The notes beneath the pieces are model-generated. The model saw only the letters and a list, made by a program, of their open reading frames with translations. It was not told the DNA's origin and ran no database searches. This document shows, piece by piece, positions 1-9,536 of a DNA stretch of 64,000 bases. A program made the position numbers and the translations under genes. Source of the DNA: JBGLNJ01 sp041300525 (GTDB lineage: Bacteria > Chloroflexota > Anaerolineae > Fen-1058); the NCBI GenBank assembly GCA_041300525.1, contig JBGLNJ010000001.1, forward strand, positions 4,650,001-4,714,000, written 5' to 3'. Each line of letters opens with the position of its first letter. The first letter of the stretch is position 1.

Positions 1-896
1 TCGTCGTTGATGGCGATGATGTTCTTCTTGTTGCCCAGCTCGCGGCACACGCGGCGCACCATCTGGTCGGGCGTCTCGGTGAACGGACTGGTCTCGCCCT
101 TGGTCAACAGGCTCTTGGTCAGCTTGCCCGCGGCGATGCGTTCGCGCAGGCCAAAGGCATGAAAGTTGGTGATGATGAGTTTGGCCTTGCCCAACTCGTT
201 GCGCACATCAGGCGGCACAATGTCCATCACGCGGTAATAGTTGTTCGGGTCGTTGGGCAGCAGCACGCGCAGCCGGTCGCGGATGGTAATGCCTGGCGTG
301 ACAATCAGGAAGGCATCGCTGAACAGGGCATGCGAAGCGTGCGGATCAGCCAGCTTGTTCAGCGTGTGCCAGGCGATGAGCATCGCCATGACGACGGTCT
401 TGCCGCTGCCGGTCGCCATCTTGAAGGCCAAGCGAAACAGCAGCGGATTGGAACCGGCGTTTTGCGCGCGCAGCTCATTGTCAATCCAGGCATCGCCAAA
501 CTTGCGGGCCACCTCGGTGATGTAGATGGCAGTCTCTAACGCTTCGATCTGGCAAAAGAACAGCCGCCGGTCGCGGTCGGGCCGCTGCCAATAGTCGAGC
601 AGTCGCCGCGTCGTGCTGGTGACGCCCTGATAGCCGCCCTTGCGCCAGAGCGCCACGCGCCCGCGCACCTTGTTGATGAACTCGTTTTCCTTGAGCCGGT
701 CTTGCGTCCACTCGGTCTCAAAGGCTCTCTGCTTGGGATTCTTCTTTTTGGCGCGCGGGATGGGGATGAAATAGGAGCTGACGCGGCGGCCCGCGTCAAT
801 TTCGCTGGTGATGCCCTGGTCGGTAAAGTGGAAATGCCGCGTGGGTTCAGCATACGGCGAATTCAGGATGGGGTTCTCAATGACGACTTGTGGCAT
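1..896 (-). CDS. Restriction endonuclease helicase (R) subunit, N-terminal part
   Basis: The reading frame starts at the ATG on 896 and is still open at base 1, so the C-terminus lies outside the window. The first residues, MPQVVIENPILNSPYAEPTR, and the following segment match the start of the type III/BPTD_3080-like restriction endonucleases. A Walker A motif (MATGSGKT) lies near residue 155, inside the context typical of superfamily 2 DNA helicases, followed by motif Ia-like TPGITIRDR. The family is an ATP-dependent DNA translocase/nuclease that normally works with an adenine methylase. Two other restriction-modification fragments lie at 37.9 and 53 kb, but on separate joined pieces. Family from recall, motif seen directly. 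Confidence 0.8.
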   Translation of the reverse strand, partial: MPQVVIENPILNSPYAEPTRHFHFTDQGITSEIDAGRRVSSYFIPIPRAKKKNPKQRAFETEWTQDRLKENEFINKVRGRVALWRKGGYQGVTSTTRRLLDYWQRPDRDRRLFFCQIEALETAIYITEVARKFGDAWIDNELRAQNAGSNPLLFRLAFKMATGSGKTVVMAMLIAWHTLNKLADPHASHALFSDAFLIVTPGITIRDRLRVLLPNDPNNYYRVMDIVPPDVRNELGKAKLIITNFHAFGLRERIAAGKLTKSLLTKGETSPFTETPDQMVRRVCRELGNKKNIIAIND

Positions 897-1003
897 CGGC
901 TATGGCCTTTCTATGTCTTGCCAGATTGTATGTCACGCGGGGGGAACAGTCAAAAGGCGAAAGATGATATAATCCCCGCAGCCAGACATGCGGAGAGGTG
1001 GAC

Positions 1004-1147
1004 ATGCAAATCAAGTCCATCATTGTGGGTCTGGTCCTGATCGGCGTCGGACTGGGCGAGTTGCTGAGTTGGGACGTGATCTGGCCGGTCGTCCTGATTG
1101 CCGGTGGTGTGTTCATTTTGTTCCGCGCCTTGATCTTGCGACGCTGA
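1004..1147 (+). CDS. Small membrane protein, 47 aa
   Basis: The 47-residue product is almost wholly hydrophobic, with two short membrane-spanning stretches separated by the polar ELLSWD turn and ending in positively charged LRR. This looks like the small LiaF-transmembrane/DUF5668-like proteins that carry a GVGLL...W..WP signature, though it is very short. A purine-rich ribosome site (GGAGAGG) sits 5 bases before the ATG, and a TATAAT hexamer at 968-973 is a plausible -10 box with no good -35. It lies between the divergent restriction gene and the convergent GH3-like gene. The function is unknown. Confidence 0.6.
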   Translation: MQIKSIIVGLVLIGVGLGELLSWDVIWPVVLIAGGVFILFRALILRR

Positions 1148-1159
1148 ACGTATCCCGGG

Positions 1160-2308
1160 CTATAACCGGCCCAGGTTGAACGTCATGAACTCGTCCCAGG
1201 CGTAGCGGGCGGGCGTCCACCATCGGTCACGGCCAATGCACCGAAAATAGGGCGGCTGGAAAGCCAGGATGAGGTCGCCGATCTTGTAGCGGGCCAGGAT
1301 GGGCGTGGAAACGATCAGGCTGCCCATCTCGCCGGGGCGCATCTCGTGCAGCAGCTTGATGCCCGCGCGGGTCTCCACCTCGAACACGTAGAGGTCATAG
1401 TTGGGGACCCACCCCCGGCGCTCGTCTAGCTGCTGGCCGAACATGCCTTCGGTGGCGCCATAGATTTCGCGGATGGCGACGGGGCCATACAGCGCCGTGA
1501 GGGCCGGCTGATAGTGCGTGTTGATGCCGGGCACACTCCCCAGCGTCATGATGCGCGTTTTCCACAGGTCTTTGGGATAGACGCGGTGCGTCCGGCGCAG
1601 GTAACGGGCAAACGAGATCGCGGTCGGGGCGACGCCTCCCACCAGCGTGACGTTTTCGTCTTTGCATTTTTGGTAGGCCAGCTCAAAGCGCGCGTCCCAA
1701 TCGCGGAGGGTCTTGCCGCCGCCCAGCGCGTCAATCTCGTCCTGTGTCGGCACCGAGCGGATCGGTGTAAAGGCCGAGACGCGCTTGGTGTAGATGCCGG
1801 AGCTATAGCCGTATTCCACGTCTCGTTCTCCCACGCGCACCGTCCCCACGACCGAAGGGAAATTGAGATTCAGGTTGACCCCCCGGAACAGGTCGTAGCG
1901 GCCGCTGGCGGTCACATAGTTCATCATCGCTCGTCCGGCGCTGACGCGCATCCGCAGGTCGGTCGGCGTCATCGGGATGAACTTGGACTCGCCCTGGGTG
2001 GTGCCACGGGTGATGGCCCATCCCACAGGCTCTTCGGTGAGGAGCAGGTTCACTTCGCCGGCCATCACCCGCTGGATGAGCGGCTTGACGTCCTCATAAG
2101 TGACTATCGGAAAAGCGCGCCGATAGTCGTCAAGCGTCTTTGCTTTTGCTGCGCCATACTGTTTGCCATAGCCTGTCTGGGCATAGCCTTGCAAGAGATT
2201 CTGTAGCACCTCATGCTGAGCTTTGGCCGGATCGTTCACCGCGTCGCGCCAGGGTTGAAGAAGGGCGTTGAGCATCTGTGCCACTGCCTGGGGATCAATG
2301 TCATTCAT
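1160..2308 (-). CDS. GH3 auxin-responsive-promoter family protein
   Basis: This 382-residue protein belongs to the GH3-like branch of the adenylate-forming enzymes, which adenylate carboxylates and pass them to an amine or thiol. Seen directly: the phosphate-loop-like AITRGTTQGESKFIPMT near residue 95, IREIYGATEGMFGQQ near 280 (the acyl-adenylate YGATE motif), and KIGDL near 350, the usual hinge before the C-terminal domain. It stops about 35 residues after that hinge, so most of the small C-terminal domain is absent compared with the 500-plus residues of longer members. A strong AGGAG lies upstream of the ATG at 2308. Substrate unknown. Confidence 0.8.
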   Translation of the reverse strand: MNDIDPQAVAQMLNALLQPWRDAVNDPAKAQHEVLQNLLQGYAQTGYGKQYGAAKAKTLDDYRRAFPIVTYEDVKPLIQRVMAGEVNLLLTEEPVGWAITRGTTQGESKFIPMTPTDLRMRVSAGRAMMNYVTASGRYDLFRGVNLNLNFPSVVGTVRVGERDVEYGYSSGIYTKRVSAFTPIRSVPTQDEIDALGGGKTLRDWDARFELAYQKCKDENVTLVGGVAPTAISFARYLRRTHRVYPKDLWKTRIMTLGSVPGINTHYQPALTALYGPVAIREIYGATEGMFGQQLDERRGWVPNYDLYVFEVETRAGIKLLHEMRPGEMGSLIVSTPILARYKIGDLILAFQPPYFRCIGRDRWWTPARYAWDEFMTFNLGRL

Positions 2309-2435
2309 GGGTGGTCTCCTGATGAAAAGCCAAATGTGCCGTCGGGACTAGAGTGTATCACATTGGCTGTGTGAGGCCAAATCGCAACTTCTGCTTGGAA
2401 TTTGCGTTCTATCGGGGTGGGTGTAGAATCAAGTT

Positions 2436-2507
2436 AGATTCCTCTCCTTTCCCCCTGCCTCCTCCCAAGTTTGGGAGAGGGGAGGGGATTGGGGGTAGGG
2501 TGAGGGC
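2436..2507. repeat. REP-like intergenic repeat with short palindrome
   Basis: C-rich then G-rich block between the divergent GH3-like gene and the amidase. Its core is a 7-bp stem (2462-2468 with 2471-2477), extended by CCTCC/GGAGG-rich flanks and closed by GGGGGTAGGGTGAGGG. The same plan, C-rich arm, hairpin, then GGGGGTAGGG, recurs at 17397-17527, and a looser relative is at 50333-50425. Probably a dispersed REP element. Confidence 0.6.
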
Positions 2508-2520
2508 ACAGGAGGCGAAC

Positions 2521-4014
2521 GTGACAACTTTTCCTGAATTCCACAAGTTTGATGGACTGGGATTGGCTGAGTTGGTGCACACCCATCAGATCGCACCCGC
2601 CGATCTGGTTGAAGAAGCGATCAGCCGCATTGAGGCGCACAATCCCAAGCTCAACGCCGTGGTCTATAAACTGTATGACCAGGCGCGCGCGGCTGCGAAA
2701 GGCGACCTGCCCGATGGCGCGTTCAAGGGCGTGCCATTCTTGCTGAAGGATTTGCTATCCATGGTTGCGGGCGTGCCCACCAGTAGCGGCAGTCGCTTGC
2801 TAAAGAACGTGCCCATGCCACACGACAGCGAGATGGTGCGCCGTTTCAAGGCCACGGGCGCGCTCATCCTCGGCAAGACCAATACGCCTGAATTCGGCCT
2901 CGTGCCGTACACCGAGCCTGAAGCATTGGGCGAGGCGCACAATCCGTGGGATCTGAGCCGCACGCCGGGCGGCTCCAGCGGCGGTTCGGCGGCTGCGGTG
3001 GCCGCGCGCCTGGCGCCCCTGGCCGGCGGCGGCGATGGCGGCGGTTCGATTCGCATTCCCGCTTCGTGTTGCGGAGTGTTCGGACTCAAGCCCAGCCGCG
3101 GCCGCACCCCCACCGGGCCTGATATGGGAGAGTTATGGCATGGCTTTGCGCTGGAGCATGTGCTCACTCGTTCCGTGCGCGATAGCGCGGCGATGCTGGA
3201 TGCCGTCGCAGGCTCGGATGTGGGCGCACCCTATTTGGCCCCGCCGCAAGCTCGTCCTTTCTTGCAAGAAGTGACCACGGAGCCGGGCCGTTTGCGCATC
3301 GCGTTCACTCAGCACCCGTTTCTTGGGAGCACGGTACACGACGACTGCAAAAAGGGACTGGAGGCAACGGTACGTTTGCTACAGCAACTCGGACATGAGG
3401 TGATAGAAGCCGCGCCTCAGATTGACCGCGAAGCCTTCTCGATTGCCTTCTTGACGATACTGGCGGCGGAAACGCGCGCCGATATCGAGTGGACAGCCCA
3501 GTTGTCGAAGGGCAAGATCGTCCTCGCAAACTTTGAAGCCAGCACGTATAGCCTGGGACTGTTGGGCAAAGCCTTGAGCGCCGTGGACTATGCCAATGCT
3601 GCGCGTTACTTGCAGACAGCCGCGCGCGAGGTGGGCCGCTTTTTTGAACCGTACGATGTCCTGCTGACGCCGACGCTTTCCGAGCCACCTGTAGCCATTG
3701 GCGCGCTGCAGCCCTCGGGCAGCGAGCTGACCTTGATGAAACTCATCGGATGGCTCGATGCGGGCTGGCTGTTAAAGGCGCTCGGCGTAATCAAACCCAT
3801 CGCCGCTCAGACGTTCCAGTTTGTCCCTTATACGCCAGTGTTCAACGTGACCGGCCAGCCCGCCATGTCCGTGCCCTTGTGCTGGAACGAGGCGGGGTTG
3901 CCGATCGGGATGCACTTTGTGGGGCGCTTGGGTGACGAAGCCACACTGTTCCGTCTGGCCGGCCAACTGGAGCGCGCCCAGCCCTGGTTTGATCGCGCGC
4001 CTGCAGGTTTCTAG
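2521..4014 (+). CDS. Amidase (amidase signature family)
   Basis: The gene encodes a 497-residue hydrolase that cleaves amide bonds with a Ser-cisSer-Lys triad. The triad can be placed at Lys76 (LLKDLL), Ser152 (in GGSSGGS) and Ser176 (GGGSIRIPA), with the 24-residue gap between the serines typical of the family. I chose the GTG at 2521 because AGGAGG ends 5 bases before it; the frame is open further upstream, but that part reads through the repeat block at 2436-2507. The length is normal. Without GatB/GatC neighbours it is more likely a stand-alone amidase than GatA. Convergent with the next gene, 35 bases away. Confidence 0.9.
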   Translation: MTTFPEFHKFDGLGLAELVHTHQIAPADLVEEAISRIEAHNPKLNAVVYKLYDQARAAAKGDLPDGAFKGVPFLLKDLLSMVAGVPTSSGSRLLKNVPMPHDSEMVRRFKATGALILGKTNTPEFGLVPYTEPEALGEAHNPWDLSRTPGGSSGGSAAAVAARLAPLAGGGDGGGSIRIPASCCGVFGLKPSRGRTPTGPDMGELWHGFALEHVLTRSVRDSAAMLDAVAGSDVGAPYLAPPQARPFLQEVTTEPGRLRIAFTQHPFLGSTVHDDCKKGLEATVRLLQQLGHEVIEAAPQIDREAFSIAFLTILAAETRADIEWTAQLSKGKIVLANFEASTYSLGLLGKALSAVDYANAARYLQTAAREVGRFFEPYDVLLTPTLSEPPVAIGALQPSGSELTLMKLIGWLDAGWLLKALGVIKPIAAQTFQFVPYTPVFNVTGQPAMSVPLCWNEAGLPIGMHFVGRLGDEATLFRLAGQLERAQPWFDRAPAGF

Positions 4015-4049
4015 TCGCCCCATCTCATCACGACTGTAACTCGCTGACG

Positions 4050-5732
4050 CTATGACCACTCCCGAACAACTCGTGGGCCGGTCGGCTCTATGCGGTAGAG
4101 AAAGATGGAATGTCCGGCCCTGGCAAACGGACGCCGGTCTCGAAAATAACGAAAGGTGTCCCATTTGTCAGGCTCCATCGCGATCCCTTGCAGATTGGTG
4201 GCGCTGATAGCATAAACGCCGGGCGCAGGGTCAGGGGGATAAAAAGCGTTCGTCGAAGGGTTGCCTCGCTCCGGAGTCAAGTCTGCCGTCGGGAGCAGCT
4301 CAGCCTCGAGGCCATAATAGCTGGGATGAGCGCTGCCAAAATAACTCAGCTTGATTCGCCCCAACTGGTTTTGCCTGACAATATCTCGGAGCGCCGGCAG
4401 GCTCTGCCCCCAATCAATGTTCGAGTCCACCAAGTAACGCCAGCCGTTATCAGGGCCGCCAGCCAATTCGTTGAAATAGGCCAGGTTGTCGGGATGGATG
4501 TACACGGCGATCGCAGCACTCCAGGCCAACACACCGGCCAGCGCCGGTCGCCAGCGATGCCGCGCCGATGCGGCCAGTCGTCCGGCCAACACGTAGAGAT
4601 AGGGCAGCGCCGGGATAAAATAGCGGTAACCGATGTAAAGCGGGCTGACCAGCGTTGATAGCAAATAAGCCAATAGGGGCAGCAACAAAGCCACCAGGCG
4701 GGGCCAGTGGCTTTGGCGACGTAGGCCCATCAACGCTGCGCCGATCAACAACATGGCCGGCAGCGGCGTTTTGAGAACAAAGGCAACCGGAAAGTAGTAC
4801 CACCAGCCGGCGGCGGAATATTGGCCCCACAGGAAAAAATAACGCTCGTGATTAAAATACCTGACCTCCCAGAGCAGGTCCTCAAAATAACCCGCGGCCG
4901 GCACCGGCACCGATGAACCGGGAAGTGGACGCACATCAAAGCGATAGAGCGCCCACAGCGTCAGCCCGCCTATCGCAAAGATAGCCAGCAAGCCCAAAGC
5001 ACGGTCCCTCAGCCAGCGCACGCGATTCGTCACACCCATGCCGCGCAGAAAAGGCCACAGGCCCACTATAGCGACCATGAGGGGAACCAGCAGCAGAGCC
5101 GAAAACTTGCTGCCCTGCGCCAGGCCGAAAACGACGCCGGTCAGGATCAAGTCGCGCGCTCGACGGGTCTCCAGGTAGCGCCACAGACCATACGTCGCCG
5201 CAAAGTAGAAAAAGCCGACAGGGACATCATGCGTCACCAACTCACTGTGCGCCACAATCGTCGGGTCAAAGACAAAGAGCGCCAGGGCAACCAGCCCTCC
5301 GCACATTCCCCACACGCGGCTCGCCCACCGGAAGACCAACGCCGCAAAAGCCATCCCGATTGCCACCACCGTGAGGCGGCTCAGAAAAAAGACCAACTCC
5401 ACATTGACGCCGGGCCGCCAGACAAAGTGATCGGAATAGTTGCCCCAATCGTTCGACTGAAAAGCCGCCGGGTCAGCCGGTATGTCAAGGTTCGTCAAAG
5501 CCCAAAGTGGCACGGCGGCCAGGGTGTCGGCCAAAACCGGATGGCCGATCTTGAAAACGGGGGTGCCCAACTTTAGGTAGAGGTACCCGCGCATCAAGTG
5601 CGCCTGCTCATCCACCGTCGGCGACTGTGCGACCAGGCCAGTGATGGTCTGGGCAAAAAAAGCCCACAACAGCAGCACGGCCAAAGGGCCGCGCCAGCCG
5701 GTAAAGATATAGGACGAGCGAGCTTGGGTCAT
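4050..5732 (-). CDS. GT39-type membrane glycosyltransferase
   Basis: A 560-residue integral membrane protein with roughly ten hydrophobic spans and the family hallmark acidic residues in the first external loop (VDEQAH, near residue 41) and in the second (HDVPVGFFY, after SELVTH). This is the ArnT/PMT fold, which transfers a sugar from a polyprenyl-phosphate donor to protein or lipid on the outside of the membrane. The C-terminal part, after residue 400, is a soluble domain with NIDWGQSLP, common in bacterial members. It overlaps the start of the upstream gene by 4 bases (ATGA), so the two form an operon of related enzymes. Confidence 0.8.
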   Translation of the reverse strand: MTQARSSYIFTGWRGPLAVLLLWAFFAQTITGLVAQSPTVDEQAHLMRGYLYLKLGTPVFKIGHPVLADTLAAVPLWALTNLDIPADPAAFQSNDWGNYSDHFVWRPGVNVELVFFLSRLTVVAIGMAFAALVFRWASRVWGMCGGLVALALFVFDPTIVAHSELVTHDVPVGFFYFAATYGLWRYLETRRARDLILTGVVFGLAQGSKFSALLLVPLMVAIVGLWPFLRGMGVTNRVRWLRDRALGLLAIFAIGGLTLWALYRFDVRPLPGSSVPVPAAGYFEDLLWEVRYFNHERYFFLWGQYSAAGWWYYFPVAFVLKTPLPAMLLIGAALMGLRRQSHWPRLVALLLPLLAYLLSTLVSPLYIGYRYFIPALPYLYVLAGRLAASARHRWRPALAGVLAWSAAIAVYIHPDNLAYFNELAGGPDNGWRYLVDSNIDWGQSLPALRDIVRQNQLGRIKLSYFGSAHPSYYGLEAELLPTADLTPERGNPSTNAFYPPDPAPGVYAISATNLQGIAMEPDKWDTFRYFRDRRPFARAGHSIFLYRIEPTGPRVVREWS

Positions 5733-7120
5733 GGCAGCACTGTGATTTCTTGCAGCATCAACCGATCACCGCGTGGCGTTGCCCCATCGTACACGGTCAG
5801 CCGGCGCTGGCTCGGCGCGGTGTACCACCCCAGCGAGAGGCGATATGCGCCGGGCGGCGTGCCGGGTGGAATCGTGAACTTGAAGAGCTGGATAAACATG
5901 TCGCCCGGTTGCAGGGTATCGTAAAGCGCCCCCTGGTGGTCGTGCTGCGCCACGATGTGGTAAGGGTCGCTCAACAAGTGCATGAACCCGATCACAAACA
6001 TCGGCGGCGGCTTGACCACGCGCCAGTACGTCCATACCCGCGCCTCTTTGCCAACTCGCCGCTGCGCTCGCTCCACCTGATACCCCAGGAATTCGACGGC
6101 GTGCCCAAAGTCAGTTGGGAGCGAGGCACGCTCGCTAGCGCCTGCTTCAGGCCCCCACGTGACTTGCGACGTTTCAGTGACCGAGATCACCTCGGCGGCG
6201 AAGCGGCGCGACGCATCCAGCGTGTACACCGTGCCCTCGGGCAACTGCTCGTCGTGGATCGGTGCGCTTGAAGCGATCCAGGCCTGAAGCGCGCTGTCCA
6301 TTGTCGAGGTGTACTGCAAAGCAGGAAAGATCAGCCGCGCCTGCCCACTCGCCGGGATCACCAGCATATTCTGGCAGTTGAACCATCGGATGAGCAGATC
6401 GGTCCGCCGCAAGATAAAGGGAAACGTCTGTCGCGGCGAACGGACAAAATCGTCAAACTCGCTGTAGGGGGCTATGCTGCATGCAACCACCGGCGTCGTG
6501 TCGGGCTGCCGGTCGAGGTAACGCGCCACCTCGGTGATGGCGCGCTGGTAAAGAACATCCACTTCGTCGCTGAGGGGCCACAGGCTAAAGTAACCCTGGA
6601 AATTCCACACCGCAAAGCCCACGAGCCACGCCGCCACGCCGGCAGCGAAAAGCGGCCCAGCCCAGACCGGGCGCGCGCGCCAGGCGAAGCGCCCCAGGCG
6701 AACTGCGCCCAATCCCACCAAGCCATACGTGACAGACTGAGCCGCCACCGTGCGCAACCAGTGCGGCGCGGGCTGACTCAGCATCCCCGGCAACAGACTC
6801 ACAGCCAACCAGAGTAACGCGAAAACGTGAGCCGGGCGGCGCCATTGCCATACCGCCGCCACCAGCCCCCCGATAAACAGAACCGCTCCCACCGGGTCGA
6901 ACACGGGCCGGCCGGCGACATTGTACTGCGGCTGGGGATCGCCGCGCCAGAAGAACATGCCCAGGGTAGCCAGCCCGGTCTGGATAACCGTGGCCGGGCG
7001 GCCCGCCTCCAGTTCTTGAAGTGGGCTGTTGAGCATATTGAAGCGCAGGTTCGCGTCCGGGTGTGTTTGGAGATAGAAAAACAGCGGCGCAACGACCAGC
7101 GCCGCTGTGATCAGCAGCAC
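5729..7120 (-). pseudogene. C-terminal part of a second GT39-like membrane glycosyltransferase
   Basis: The frame begins in the middle of a membrane segment (LLITAALVVAPLFFYLQTHP) at a join near 7128. It carries the last membrane spans of a polytopic glycosyltransferase plus a soluble C-terminal domain of about 250 residues. The catalytic first loop with its aspartates is missing, so this is a fragment of a protein probably over 700 residues long. The C-terminal domain ends with a beta-rich module (GTPPGAYRLSLGWY) found at the end of many Chloroflexota GT39-like proteins. The GTG at 7120 is only the first start codon in frame and is not a true start. It is followed, with ATGA overlap, by the intact GT39 gene. 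Confidence 0.7.
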
Positions 7121-7128
7121 AACCCGCT

Positions 7129-8835
7129 TTTATTGATGTGGACGCTGCTACCGCTCAGGCTAACGCGCTCGGCACGGATGCGATCAAGGTCGGCCTGATC
7201 TACAAGCCCGCCCGCGTGACACCTGTTGGCGCGACCGCCGCGCTGAATAGCGATGCTTTTGTGAACGGCGGCGATGGCGCGGCGCGTAACCGGCCCGCGC
7301 TGGCGCAAGCCTTTGAACAGAATTCCAACGGCGCGCGCTTTGTCATCAGCGTCAATCACCTCAAGAGCAAGGGCAGCGCATGCGACACGCCGGACGCCGG
7401 CGATGGGCAGGGCAATTGCAATATCGTTCGCGCCAACGCCGCGAATCTGTTGACGGCCTGGCTCGCGTCCGATCCGACCGGCACGGGCGACCCTGATGCG
7501 CTCATCGTCGGCGATCTGAACTCGTATGCAAAGGAAGACCCGATCACGGCGATCAAGAACAATGGTTACACCAACCTGCTTGAGACATGGCTCGGCGTAG
7601 ACACCTACTCGTACGTCTTTGATGGGCAATGGGGCTATCTCGATCACGCGCTGGCTTCGACCAGCCTGACCGCGCAAGTGGCGGGCGTGGCCGAATGGCA
7701 CATCAATTCCGATGAGCCAAGCGTGCTCGACTATAACACCAACTACAAGAGCCCCAGCCAGCTCACCAGCCTGTATAACGCGGATCAGTATCGCATCTCG
7801 GATCACGATCCCGTCATCGTCGGGCTGAACCTGAACGCGCCGCCCACGGTCAACGCGGGCGGCCCGTACAGCGTGAACGAAGGCGGCTCGGTCACGGTCT
7901 CCGCAACCGGCAGCGATCCGGATGGCGATCCGATCACCTATGCCTGGGACATTGACAACAACGGCTCGTTCGAAACGCCCGGCCAGAGCGTCACTTTCTC
8001 TGCGGCCACGCTCGACGGCCCGTCGAGCCAGACCATCGCCGTGCAGGTCACGGACAATGGTGGCCTCACAGCAGTCGCGCCGGCGACGGTCAACATCGTC
8101 AATGTCGCTCCGGTCGTCGGCGCGATCAACGCGCCCGCCGGCCCGGTGCAAATAGGCGCGTCCGTCAATGTCAACGCGGGCTTTGCCGACGCGGGCACGC
8201 TTGACACTCACACCGCCGCTTGGGACTGGGGCGATGGTTCCACCTCCACCGGCATCGTAAGCGAGTCGAACGGCGCTGGCTCGGCCAGCGGTAGCCACAC
8301 TTACACTGCCTCGGGCCTTTACACGATCAAACTGACAGTGACGGACAAGGACGGCGGCGTGGCCCAAGCCACATACCCGTACATTGTCGTCTACGATCCA
8401 GACGCCGGAGCAGTCACGGGGGGTGGTTGGTTCAACTCGCCCGCAGGGGCGTACGCCGCTAACCCAACCTGGACGGGCAAGGCCATGTTCAGCTTGCACG
8501 CCCGGTACTATCGCGGCCTGAATGTGCCGCTGGGCATGACATTCTTGCAACTCCACATCGGCAATACGCACTTTTACAGCAAGTCCTATCAGTGGCTCGT
8601 CGTCTCTGGGGACAAGGCTATGATCAAAGGCTTGGGCAAGGTCAATGGACAGGGCAACTATGGCTTCCTGGTAAGCGTCATAGACGGCAAAGCACATGGC
8701 GGTGGCGGCGACAAATTCCGGATCAAGATCTGGGACAAGGCCACCGGCGCTGTCATCTATGACAACCAGATGAGCGATCCCGACGACGCCGATGCCACTC
8801 AGAGATTGATGGGCAGCATCGTGATCCACAAGTAG
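7129..8835 (+). pseudogene. Secreted ExeM/NucH-type nuclease, C-terminal part with PKD domains
   Basis: The N-terminal half is missing at the join near 7128. What remains begins inside an endonuclease/exonuclease/phosphatase domain: GTDAIKVGLIYKPARVTPVG, FVISVNHLKSKGS, LIVGDLNSYAKEDP and SDHDPVIVGL are its metal- and phosphate-binding motifs. Two PKD-like domains follow (about residues 240-325 and 330-425; DPDGDPITYAWDIDNNG, WDWGDG), then a C-terminal beta domain with GGGWF, seen at the end of secreted Chloroflexota proteins. The family degrades extracellular DNA. Start codons in frame are not meaningful here. The 3' end is intact and is followed by a strong terminator. Confidence 0.8.
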
Positions 8836-8853
8836 CTTTTAACCTGCAGCACA

Positions 8854-8889
8854 AAAGGGGGCGGGCTGAACAAGCCCGCCCCCTTTTTG
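8854..8889 (+). terminator. Rho-independent terminator after nuclease gene
   Basis: A perfect 11-bp GC-rich stem (8857-8867 with 8873-8883), a 5-base loop and a run of T after the stem. It begins 22 bases past the nuclease stop codon. Confidence 0.9.
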
Positions 8890-9024
8890 TTCGATGGCCT
8901 TGCGTTACAAATAGATGTAGACTTGGCCGCATCGGAGTATAATAGAGTCACTCAACGTGAAAACGACTATGAGGGAGGCAAACCGTGCAAGAGTTGTCCA
9001 CAGCCGGGGCCGGGAGGCTGCGCT

Positions 9025-9498
9025 GTGTCTAAACGCCAACCCAGTTCTCGCCACTGCTTTATCTGCGGAGTTCAAAATCCCATCGGACTAAAACTGCAAT
9101 TCGAAGACGACGGCGATAGCTCCGTGCGCGCCGAGGTGAACGTGCCGGATCAGTACAATGGCTATCCCGGCGTCGTGCATGGCGGCATCGTCGCCGCGAT
9201 CTTGGACGAAGTCTCGGGCCGCGCACTGCTCGCGCGCGGACACGATTACAAGAACCTGTTCGTGACGCTCAAGATGGAAATCCGCTACCGCCAGCCGACG
9301 CCCACCAACACGCCGCTCACGGCCTTCGGCAACATTGTCGAAGCGGGAGAGCGGCGGGCCAAAGTCCACGGCGAAATCCGCCTGCCCGACGGCACGGTGT
9401 CGGCTGAGGCCGACTGCGTCGTCGCCCGCCCGCCGGACGAGTTCGCCGAACTGTGGGAGCCGGAACGACCGTACTGGAAAGTATATGATGAGACCTGA
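9025..9498 (+). CDS. PaaI-like thioesterase (hotdog fold)
   Basis: A 157-residue single-domain protein. It has the hotdog features of acyl-CoA thioesterases: a Cys-rich start CFICGVQNPIGLKL, the helix motif GVVHGGIVAAILDEVSG, and the strand LFVTLKMEIRYRQPTP. The GTG at 9025 was chosen because GGGAGG lies 7 bases before it; the frame is open back to 8887. A TATAAT at 8938-8943 is a possible -10 element. Such enzymes hydrolyse acyl-CoA thioesters in the cytoplasm; the substrate cannot be told. The stop codon lies inside a palindromic repeat (9491-9523). Confidence 0.8.
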   Translation: MSKRQPSSRHCFICGVQNPIGLKLQFEDDGDSSVRAEVNVPDQYNGYPGVVHGGIVAAILDEVSGRALLARGHDYKNLFVTLKMEIRYRQPTPTNTPLTAFGNIVEAGERRAKVHGEIRLPDGTVSAEADCVVARPPDEFAELWEPERPYWKVYDET

Positions 9499-9523
9499 CA
9501 GGTTTATCAAACCTGTCAGGTCT
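9491..9523. repeat. 15-bp palindromic element, AGACCTGACAGGT type
   Basis: Perfect inverted repeat with 15-bp arms (9491-9505 and 9509-9523) and a 3-base loop. It supplies the last codons of the thioesterase gene and can also act as a hairpin after it. The same arm sequence recurs inside a coding frame at 38216-38249 and in a degenerate form at 38602-38634. Confidence 0.85.
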
Positions 9524-9536
9524 GGGAGATAGCCTC

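Noticed and set aside
7111..8829. 572-codon minus-strand frame opposite the nuclease gene
   Set aside because: Arg/Asp-rich low-quality sequence without motifs; the plus strand carries clear nuclease and PKD motifs.
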